21,466 nucleotides of DNA from Eubacteriaceae bacterium UBA1433 (GTDB lineage Bacteria > Bacillota > Clostridia > Eubacteriales > UBA1433), in assembly GCA_002329295.1 (NCBI GenBank), contig DCTT01000021.1, positions 16,451 through 37,916 on the forward strand, given 5' to 3'. The notes under the pieces were generated by a model. The model did not search any database. It was not told where the DNA came from and was given only the letters and a program-made list of their open reading frames with translations. Below are positions 15,259 through 21,466 of the stretch, one piece after another. A program made the position numbers and the translations under genes. The stretch's first letter is position 1. Each line of letters starts with the position of its first letter.

Positions 15259-16614
15259 TTAAAACCGGTTCGCAGGCAACATTATGGTAAAAGTACTGCC
15301 TTCACCTAACCGGCTGGTTACTTGGATTTTTCCACGGTGGTCATTGATAATTGTTTGCGCAATGGAGAGTCCCAGTCCATGATCGCCCTTGACATGGTTT
15401 CTCGCTTTATCCGTGCGATAAAAACGATCGAAGATATGTTCAATTTCTTCGGCGGCAATGCCGATTCCTTCGTCGGCGACAGCTATTTTGATATAGCGAC
15501 CTTCTCTGTATCCGACAATACGAACAAGTTTTCCTTCGGGTGTGTATTTTAACGCGTTGTCCAACAAAATGCGGATCACTTCTTTGATTCTGTTTTCGTC
15601 TGCACGGCAAAACAAATCATCTTGGATATCCTGTTCAATGATATGTGCGTTGTCCACCAACAATGTTTCCTGATAGATTTCTTTTAGCAAATCGGTCACC
15701 GAGACCCGCCGAAATTCATATTGCAAAGTTTTGTTGTCGTGTCTGGCAAGGAAAAGCAGTTTTTCCACCAGATCCGCCATGCTTTTTGTTTCTCCGTCAA
15801 TGGCGCAAAGCGCCTCTTCCATCACTTCATCGTCATTTTTCCCCCAGCGTTGCAACATATCGGCATAACCTGCAATAACGCTGATAGGTGTGCGCAATTC
15901 ATGAGATACGTCGGAGACAAATCGCTTTTGTCGCAAATAGCTGTTTTGCAGTCCGTCAATCATTTGATTAATCGTACTTACCAATGCACGCAGTTCATCG
16001 TCAATGGTTTTTTCATCGAGACGCAAAGCCAAATTCTCCGCATTGATCATTTTAATCGTACCGTCCAAACTTTCAATCTGTCTGAAAATTCGCCGATTGG
16101 TGGCATTGCTCAAAAACATAATCAGGACTGCTCCTGCGGTCATCGTAGCCAGCAAAGACCATATGAGTACAAAAAAAATGGTCATATAACGCTGAATCGG
16201 GAAAAAAATCAATGCGCTACCTGTGGCGCTAAAGGAAATTGTTTTGATATAAAAACCATCGTTCATCAATAAGTACGACGGGAACAATTTTTTTACCAAC
16301 ATTTTATTTTGGACAAATTTGGCGCCAAGCAACTCTTCGCTTTCCCGAACGAGGCGATATTCGTCCATATAAATCGCAATTTGCACATCATAAACATGCT
16401 CGATGGTCTGCAGCTGCAAATGATGCTCCTGATAAGAATAGCCGTCCTTTAGCATAGGAACTATTTTTGATTGAAGCTCTCTGGTATCTTTTGCATACAG
16501 CAATTTAGGCGCAACGGAAAAATAGGCGAAAAACAATCCGAAAACGATTATCATACATACAGCTATATAGAGTCCCAAATAACTTTTTATGATTTTCGTC
16601 TTAAGCGAATTCAT
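15259..16614 (-). CDS. membrane-bound sensor histidine kinase (HAMP, HisKA, HATPase)
   Basis: 451 aa. Transmembrane helix at about 13-33, an extracytoplasmic sensor of about 110 residues, a second helix at about 143-168, HAMP to about 225, then HisKA with SHELRTP (phosphorylated His238). The ATPase domain has the N box DNALKYT (Asn353), DEGIGI (381-386) and GLGLS (413-417). It signals to the response regulator encoded four bases upstream; the ribosome site is weak, suggesting coupling. The sensor region matches no domain I recognise, so the stimulus is unknown. It lies upstream of the AOR operon on the same strand. Confidence 0.94.
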   Translation of the reverse strand: MNSLKTKIIKSYLGLYIAVCMIIVFGLFFAYFSVAPKLLYAKDTRELQSKIVPMLKDGYSYQEHHLQLQTIEHVYDVQIAIYMDEYRLVRESEELLGAKFVQNKMLVKKLFPSYLLMNDGFYIKTISFSATGSALIFFPIQRYMTIFFVLIWSLLATMTAGAVLIMFLSNATNRRIFRQIESLDGTIKMINAENLALRLDEKTIDDELRALVSTINQMIDGLQNSYLRQKRFVSDVSHELRTPISVIAGYADMLQRWGKNDDEVMEEALCAIDGETKSMADLVEKLLFLARHDNKTLQYEFRRVSVTDLLKEIYQETLLVDNAHIIEQDIQDDLFCRADENRIKEVIRILLDNALKYTPEGKLVRIVGYREGRYIKIAVADEGIGIAAEEIEHIFDRFYRTDKARNHVKGDHGLGLSIAQTIINDHRGKIQVTSRLGEGSTFTIMLPANRF

Positions 16615-16618
16615 TTGC

Positions 16619-17317
16619 CTATTGCCCGCTATTTTCGTTTTCTTTTATTTGATAGCCTATACCGCGAACGGTTTTAATCAGATTGACCGAAAACCGCTGG
16701 TCTATTTTCGATCGAAGATAGCGGATATATACGTCAATTACATTGGTATCTCCTTCATATTCATATCCCCAAACCTTTTGCAAAATGCTTTCCCGGCTCA
16801 AGACCAGATTTTTGTTGCGCATCAGATATTCCAACAGCTCAAATTCCTTTTTTGTCAGTTCAATCGCTTCTTTGTTATAAGTTACTAAATAATGCGATTT
16901 ATCCAACACAAGCTCACCTACGGTCAGTATGTCACCCTTTGCTGCTTCGTTTGTTTTCGCATATTTTAACAATACGCGCATTCGTGCAAACAATTCCTCA
17001 ATGGCAAAAGGTTTTGTCATATAATCGTTGGCGCCGACATCCAGCCCTGTCACTTTATCCGAAACGTCATCTTTTGCCGTCAGCATAATAATAGGCGTAT
17101 GGATTTCTTCCTGACGGAGCCGTCGGCAAATTTCAATCCCGCTCAATGACGGTAGCATCAGGTCTAAAATAATTAAATCATAGGTCTCATCCTGCGCTTC
17201 GTTATAACCTTCACGGCCATCATGTTTCACCACCGGGCTATAGCCTTCGTGTTTGAGCTCCAGTTCTAAAAATCGCGCTATTTTCGGTTCGTCTTCAATA
17301 ATTAATACTTTATACAT
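16619..17317 (-). CDS. OmpR/PhoB-family response regulator
   Basis: 232 aa. The receiver domain has Glu8/Asp9, phospho-acceptor Asp52 in LDLMLPSLSG, Thr80 and Lys102 in TKPF. The C-terminal winged helix includes LTKKEFELLEYLMRN, the alpha-loop and TVRGIGYQI, the usual DNA-binding signature. First gene of the two-gene system, with AGGTG seven bases before the ATG. Its promoter overlaps that of the divergent hydrolase gene, so both are probably under the same control, perhaps by this protein. Confidence 0.95.
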   Translation of the reverse strand: MYKVLIIEDEPKIARFLELELKHEGYSPVVKHDGREGYNEAQDETYDLIILDLMLPSLSGIEICRRLRQEEIHTPIIMLTAKDDVSDKVTGLDVGANDYMTKPFAIEELFARMRVLLKYAKTNEAAKGDILTVGELVLDKSHYLVTYNKEAIELTKKEFELLEYLMRNKNLVLSRESILQKVWGYEYEGDTNVIDVYIRYLRSKIDQRFSVNLIKTVRGIGYQIKENENSGQ

Positions 17318-17392
17318 TTATCTGCACCTGCGTTTTATTAAAATTATTTTCTTATAGAATCTTTTTCGACCGATAGTCAGAAAAGAAAGTCA

Positions 17393-17421
17393 TTGCTATT
17401 GTGTGTGCAAAGCATTATAAT
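17393..17421 (+). promoter_or_regulatory. promoter of the metallo-hydrolase gene
   Basis: TTGCTA (17393-17398) and a perfect TATAAT (17416-17421) are 17 bp apart on the plus strand. The start point would be near 17428, about 50 nt before the ATG at 17477. Confidence 0.6.
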
Positions 17422-17448
17422 AATATAGCAAATCTTACTTTTTCTCAA
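17420..17448 (-). promoter_or_regulatory. promoter of the two-component operon
   Basis: On the minus strand TTGAGA (17443-17448) and TATTAT (17420-17425) are 17 bp apart. The -10 shares bases 17420-17421 with the -10 of the divergent promoter, so the two promoters cannot be occupied at once. Confidence 0.55.
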
Positions 17449-17476
17449 TACAATACTAGAATTTTAAGGTGAAAAC

Positions 17477-18256
17477 ATGGCAAAAGAAACAATCAAAATA
17501 ACTTATGTCTCCTGTATGGGCGTACTGATAAACTACGATGACAAAAACATCCTTATCGATGCAATTGTCTCGCCCGACATTTTACCCTATCGAACCATCC
17601 CGCAAAAAACGTTGACATCCATGCTGAGAAAATCAGAGCCTTTTGAGAAGATCGATTTTATTCTCATCACCCACGAACATCCCGAACATTTTCATCCCGA
17701 CTTGGTTTGTCATGTTTTATCTCACTGTCCCGAAGCCAAACTGGTGGCTCCCAAGGCAGTCATAAAATCTTTGCAACGAAGCCGACTTTTTAAGAAGTCT
17801 TTTATACTGCAATGTATTTCTTTGGAGATAGGTCTGAATAAATCAATCGAACTAACGCTAAAAGGCCTTCGCTTTGACGCACTGCACCTTGCTCATGACG
17901 GCGATAACCCAAAATCCGCTACACAAAACATCGCTTATTTGTTGCATTTGGACAACCATCGTCTGTTGCATGTAGGAGATGCACTTGCCGATGCCGAGAG
18001 CTTTCGAAACAATGAACTGCTCGAAAAAGGAATTACCTGCCTGATAGTCCCCTTTATTTATGTGATTACCGAAACAGGTGTAGAAAGTATACTGCAATTA
18101 AATCCTTTGCATCTTGTAGCGTTGCATTTTCCGTTGAAAAAACACGATAAGCTCAATCGTTTTGCCAATGCCGAAGACATCAGAAACGCAGCGAATTCTC
18201 CTCTTCCCGAAAGCACGCACTTTTTAACGGAATGCATGGAGTCCATCATGTTTTAA
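17477..18256 (+). CDS. metallo-beta-lactamase-fold hydrolase, UlaG-like, with altered metal motif
   Basis: 259 aa, cytoplasmic, no signal peptide. ILIDA at residues 25-29 and THEHPEHFHPD at 65-75 give the first metal motif. It reads HxHxEH (His66, His68, Glu70, His71) instead of the usual HxHxDH. AHDGD near 140, HVGDA (Asp168) and a late His217 complete the likely ligand set. Members of this branch hydrolyse phosphodiester, lactone or similar bonds; the substrate cannot be told here. AAGGTG precedes the ATG. It is divergent from a two-component system and convergent with the helicase gene. Confidence 0.8.
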   Translation: MAKETIKITYVSCMGVLINYDDKNILIDAIVSPDILPYRTIPQKTLTSMLRKSEPFEKIDFILITHEHPEHFHPDLVCHVLSHCPEAKLVAPKAVIKSLQRSRLFKKSFILQCISLEIGLNKSIELTLKGLRFDALHLAHDGDNPKSATQNIAYLLHLDNHRLLHVGDALADAESFRNNELLEKGITCLIVPFIYVITETGVESILQLNPLHLVALHFPLKKHDKLNRFANAEDIRNAANSPLPESTHFLTECMESIMF

Positions 18257-18273
18257 ATACGAATTTAAAAATT

Positions 18274-20562
18274 TTAAAAAATCAATTTTTCATCGAGCTG
18301 ATCAGGGTCGGATATGTATGTGATATCCGACCAATTTTGTTGAATCAATATTTGATATTTTCCATGTGCAAAGCGGCGGTCCAAAAGTAAAATTGCTCCT
18401 TTGTCGCTTTCCGTGCGAATCAGTCGTCCCGCTGCTTGTATTACTTTGCTGATGCCTTCATGTAAATAAGCATAATCAAATCCGTTCTCTCCCTTGCCTT
18501 GATAATATGCGCGCAGTTTTTCTTTTTCATAGGTCACTTTTGGAAGTCCCACACTGACGATGACACAGCCAATCAGCTTTTCGCCGGTCAAATCCACGCT
18601 TTCCGCAAAACTGCCTCCCAAAACCACAAAAGCCGCAATATTGTTGTCTGTTTTTTCAAACAACTGCAACAATGTCTTTTTTTCTTCTTCATTCATATCC
18701 GGTTTTTGCATGATAATCTCTTCATCGGGATAAAGAATGCGATATTGTTCAAAAACATTGTTCATATAATCAAAAGACGGAAAAAAGATGAAATAATTCC
18801 CTTTTTTTATTCGGAGAAATCTGTGAATGTATTTTGCGATTATATCAATGTTTTTGTTTCGTTCGCGAAAGGTTGCGCCTACATCACCGACGATTACACG
18901 CAAGTTGGCAGGGTCAAAAGGACTTTGACAAATCATGCGATAATCTTTTTGCTCTCCGCCGCAGATGCGCATAAAATAAGAAATCGGCAAAAATGTTGCG
19001 GAAAACAAAATCGCAGAAAAACTTTTTTTCAAAGCGGATGCCAAATAGGATGAAGCGTCCAAACAAGACAGATACAGGCATTCTTCAGTCTTTTGATAAT
19101 AAAAAACATGCGCATCATCAGCCAGTTCAATCAATTTTAACAGGCGGAAAATTTCTAAATAAAGTTGCCTTACCTCACCGGGCAGTTCGCCGTTTTCCAT
19201 GCTGTAGACATCGGCAGCGCGGATAAATCCACGCAAACGCACACATACTTCATGATCAAAAGCCAAATTCGTATAGTCGCTTTCTGCGGTCTTTTTTAAT
19301 TTGTTGTAGGCAGTCATCACTTTTGACAGCGACGAAAAAAGCGGTTTGCAAGATTGCATTTGCGCTCTGCATTTTTTGATTTCCTGCCTGGATAAAGAAG
19401 CCGAGTACATCTGTTTGCCGCGTTGGTTTAGATTATGCGCTTCATCCACCAACAACACATATTCGCCCTTGTCATCGAAGTAGCGTTTTAACGCCACAAA
19501 AGGATCAAATGCATAATTGTAGTCACAGATGACAAGATCGCAAAACCAGCTCGCATCCAAGCTCAATTCAAAGGGACATATTTGATGTTCTGTTGCATAT
19601 TTTTGAATTATTTCAGCATCAATGATATTTTCTTTGACAATCATTTTTTGCAACACGTCACGGATTTTGTCATAATACCCCAGTGTGTACGTGCATTGTT
19701 CCGGATTGCACTCAACCACCTCGTTGAAACAAACTTTTTCTTTGGCGTTGAGTACCAGCGCCTTTATTTTTAATCCCTGTGTTTGCAATATTTGCAATGC
19801 CTCCACGGCAGCATGCTTTTGTGTCCCTTTGCTCACAAGATAAAATATTTTTGCCTCTCGGCTTAACAAATATTTTAGTATAGGATACAGCGTCGATAAT
19901 GTTTTTCCGCTGCCGGTCGGCGCATGCAAAAACAGATTTTTTTGTTCGCAAAGCGCAGTATACACGCCACGCATAATATCACGCTGCTGCGGTCGATAAG
20001 CAAAAGGAAAAACGAGCGCTTCAATGCTCTTGTTTCTCGCTCGTCTCAGTGAAATTATTTTTCGGATGTACTCAATATATTGAATAATCGAGGGTATTAA
20101 CTCCTCTTCAAGCCTCTGTGTACATTGTCGAAAAGTGAATATTTTTGTTTTTTTGCTTTCTGCGTGACAATAGGTAAGGCTATAGTCAATCTGATTTAAT
20201 TGATGATTTTGTGCAAACATCAAAGCGTACATCTTGACTTGCATCTCGTGCAGATAATATGGTTCTTCTATCTTTTCCGGCTCTAATTGCGTGCTTTTGA
20301 TTTCATCAATGCGAAAGATCCCTTCTTCGTCACAAAATACGCCATCCATGCGGCCGTTCAGCGTCACGGATGTGTTTTTGTGTGTATAACATCGCATAAC
20401 AGGTACTTCCGCCTCTGCTTCGGAAGGATAGTTCTTTTGTATATATTGATGAATGATTACACCTTCGCCGGCTCGAAGCGTACTGCGCATACGTTGATCA
20501 ATATCGCCCTTCGTGAACATAAAATCAACGAAATTTTTTACGGAAATGTTTTCATTGTGCAT
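18274..20562 (-). CDS. DinG/XPD-like DNA helicase with N-terminal PD-(D/E)XK nuclease domain
   Basis: 762 aa from the ATG at 20562, which overlaps the aroQ stop as TGATG. Residues about 1-170 look like a RecB-type nuclease: GRMDGVF (Asp74), IDEIK (Glu88, Lys90) and MQVKMY (Gln109, Tyr113). The superfamily 2 helicase follows: APTGSGKT at 215-222, four cysteines 279/286/291/330 placed like the Fe-S domain of XPD/DinG, DEAH at 374-377, and the motif VI sequence QAAGRLIRT near the C-terminus. The expected role is 5'-3' unwinding and trimming of damaged or branched DNA. Similar nuclease-helicase proteins occur across Firmicutes. The operon with two shikimate genes gives no hint of function. Confidence 0.88.
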   Translation of the reverse strand: MHNENISVKNFVDFMFTKGDIDQRMRSTLRAGEGVIIHQYIQKNYPSEAEAEVPVMRCYTHKNTSVTLNGRMDGVFCDEEGIFRIDEIKSTQLEPEKIEEPYYLHEMQVKMYALMFAQNHQLNQIDYSLTYCHAESKKTKIFTFRQCTQRLEEELIPSIIQYIEYIRKIISLRRARNKSIEALVFPFAYRPQQRDIMRGVYTALCEQKNLFLHAPTGSGKTLSTLYPILKYLLSREAKIFYLVSKGTQKHAAVEALQILQTQGLKIKALVLNAKEKVCFNEVVECNPEQCTYTLGYYDKIRDVLQKMIVKENIIDAEIIQKYATEHQICPFELSLDASWFCDLVICDYNYAFDPFVALKRYFDDKGEYVLLVDEAHNLNQRGKQMYSASLSRQEIKKCRAQMQSCKPLFSSLSKVMTAYNKLKKTAESDYTNLAFDHEVCVRLRGFIRAADVYSMENGELPGEVRQLYLEIFRLLKLIELADDAHVFYYQKTEECLYLSCLDASSYLASALKKSFSAILFSATFLPISYFMRICGGEQKDYRMICQSPFDPANLRVIVGDVGATFRERNKNIDIIAKYIHRFLRIKKGNYFIFFPSFDYMNNVFEQYRILYPDEEIIMQKPDMNEEEKKTLLQLFEKTDNNIAAFVVLGGSFAESVDLTGEKLIGCVIVSVGLPKVTYEKEKLRAYYQGKGENGFDYAYLHEGISKVIQAAGRLIRTESDKGAILLLDRRFAHGKYQILIQQNWSDITYISDPDQLDEKLIF

Positions 20563-21002
20563 CAAGGTTCTCTTACCATTTTTGCTAAACAGAGGATGGC
20601 TTGCCTGTAGCCGTCAAATCCACATCCGGTTATCAGTTTGTCACAGGCTGAGGCGGTTACGGAAATTTTACGGAAATTTTCCCGGTTCATTATATCGCTT
20701 AAATGCACTTCCGCTTTGGGAACAGAAACACTGCGCAGGGCATCTGCAAGGGCATAACTGTAATGCGCATAGGCTCCGGGGTTGATGAGCAAGGCATGAT
20801 AGCCCATCATTTCAACGCACTGAACGAGGTCAATCAGGATGCCCTCATGGTTGCTTTGTCTAACGTCTGCTTCAAAGCCGTGTTCTTGGGCCCAAAGTTT
20901 GCTCATTTTCACCAGTTCCTCATAACTCTTTGTGCCGTAAATAGGTGTTTCACGCACACCGAGCCTGTTTAAATTGGGACCGTTTAATATCAACAGTTTC
21001 AT
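20562..21002 (-). CDS. aroQ: type II 3-dehydroquinate dehydratase
   Basis: 146 aa, the usual length of the dodecameric type II enzyme. It converts 3-dehydroquinate to 3-dehydroshikimate in aromatic amino acid synthesis. NGPNLNRLG at residues 8-15, the catalytic Tyr22 in PIYG, INPGAYAH at 73-80, EVHLSDI with His100, and NRENFRKIS with the substrate Arg are all present. Its ATG overlaps the aroE stop by four bases (ATGA), so the two consecutive shikimate enzymes are coupled. Confidence 0.96.
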   Translation of the reverse strand: MKLLILNGPNLNRLGVRETPIYGTKSYEELVKMSKLWAQEHGFEADVRQSNHEGILIDLVQCVEMMGYHALLINPGAYAHYSYALADALRSVSVPKAEVHLSDIMNRENFRKISVTASACDKLITGCGFDGYRQAILCLAKMVREP

Positions 21003-21466
21003 TTTTTTCCTGCCTTTTGTTTTTGTTCCAATATTGTTTGCAATGATAAAAAAATATCATCATAAAGGTCTTTTGTGATTTCGATGCCGTTCCATATTTC
21101 CTGTGATTTCATTGCCTGATAAATCAACATATCCAACCCGTTATAGAATTTTTTTCCCGCTTTTTTTTCTTGACGCAGGAACAAACTTTCCGAAGATGCG
21201 TAATTTAAATCAATAATCGTATGACATCTTTCAATGGCATGAAGAACGGCAGCGGCAAGTTTGGGGTTATTTTCCGCTCCAATCGGCATGGCATTTATCA
21301 AAACATCCGTTTTCTCCAAACGAGAAAGCTCTTTATATCCGATGAACCCGATTCCTCGCTTGTTACGGCTTACCCTATATACATGTTGTGTGTGTTTGTT
21401 TTGAAGGGTGTGGTTCACGGCTTTTGCCGCGCCGCCTGTACCCAAGATGATTACTGTTTGATTTTG
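20999..21466 (-). CDS. aroE: shikimate dehydrogenase, C-terminal part (cut by window end)
   Basis: The frame is open to the last base, giving 155 visible codons; the N-terminal substrate domain lies outside the window. The visible part begins with the NADP-binding strand and turn TVIILGTGGAAKAV. It continues with the conserved DVLINAMPIG and ends with NGLDMLIYQAMKSQEIWNG, all typical of AroE. The enzyme reduces 3-dehydroshikimate to shikimate, the step after AroQ. A TTG at 21445 inside the frame is not the real start. Confidence 0.92.
   Translation of the reverse strand, partial: QNQTVIILGTGGAAKAVNHTLQNKHTQHVYRVSRNKRGIGFIGYKELSRLEKTDVLINAMPIGAENNPKLAAAVLHAIERCHTIIDLNYASSESLFLRQEKKAGKKFYNGLDMLIYQAMKSQEIWNGIEITKDLYDDIFLSLQTILEQKQKAGKK

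Noticed and set aside
15241..15275. Short palindrome AACCGGTT followed by a T run at the end of the histidine kinase gene
   Set aside because: On the minus strand the self-complementary core is only 4 bp per arm with no room for a loop, so it is not a credible intrinsic terminator.
18257..18273. Terminator between the convergent hydrolase and helicase genes
   Set aside because: The 17-bp spacer and its flanks are only A/T runs; no GC-containing stem can be drawn.
20659..20680. Perfect tandem 11-bp repeat (ACGGAAATTTT twice) near the 3' part of aroQ
   Set aside because: It lies within well-conserved aroQ coding sequence, the repeat length is not a multiple of three and the protein there matches the family, so it is probably coincidence.

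Overview
The window looks like a chromosomal segment of a strictly anaerobic, low-to-moderate GC member of the Bacillota (Clostridia or Negativicutes type). The reasons are ferredoxin-linked 2-oxoacid and aldehyde oxidoreductases, strong AGGAGG-type ribosome binding sites, consensus TTGACA/TATAAT promoters, AT-rich spacers and closest family resemblances to Firmicute proteins. I cannot name a genus from the sequence alone. No tRNA, rRNA, CRISPR array, phage or insertion sequence is visible.

Left region (1-8600). An IlvD-family dehydratase (+) is followed by a 683-bp gap without a convincing protein gene. That gap holds a consensus minus-strand promoter (2302-2330) and the possible footprint of a structured RNA of about 450 nt. 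Next, on the minus strand, comes a YkvI-family membrane protein with its own promoter and terminator. Upstream of it lies a four-subunit 2-oxoacid:ferredoxin oxidoreductase operon (ferredoxin, alpha, beta, gamma; 7603 to 4987), followed after a 12-bp perfect stem-loop by a ketopantoate-reductase-family dehydrogenase. A divergent GntR/FCD regulator (7840-8598) faces this operon. The operon promoter (TTGACA, 18 bp, TATATT) is overlapped by an 11-bp tandem repeat and abutted by an inverted repeat, a plausible operator. Together the genes look like a module for branched-chain or related 2-oxoacid conversion.

Middle region (8586-15200). A tightly packed minus-strand operon reads: four-cluster ferredoxin, tungsten-type aldehyde ferredoxin oxidoreductase (AOR), glycerate 2-kinase, pyrimidine-nucleoside phosphorylase, RecX, GpsA-like dehydrogenase. 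Spacers are short, several stop/start codons overlap and two starts are TTG. It ends at a shared bidirectional terminator with the GntR gene. The gene content suggests aldehyde oxidation to acids (glyceraldehyde to glycerate, or acetaldehyde from deoxynucleoside breakdown) coupled to ferredoxin reduction.

Right region (15259-21466). An OmpR/HisKA two-component system (minus) diverges from a metallo-beta-lactamase-fold protein (plus). Their predicted -10 elements overlap by two bases. Convergent to the latter is a minus-strand operon of aroE (cut by the window end), aroQ and a DinG/XPD-like helicase carrying an N-terminal PD-(D/E)XK nuclease domain.

Most genes belong to recognised families. 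The least explained parts are the 1840-2331 transcript, the AOR/glycerate kinase/nucleoside phosphorylase operon, the kor operator architecture, and several substitutions at signature residues.
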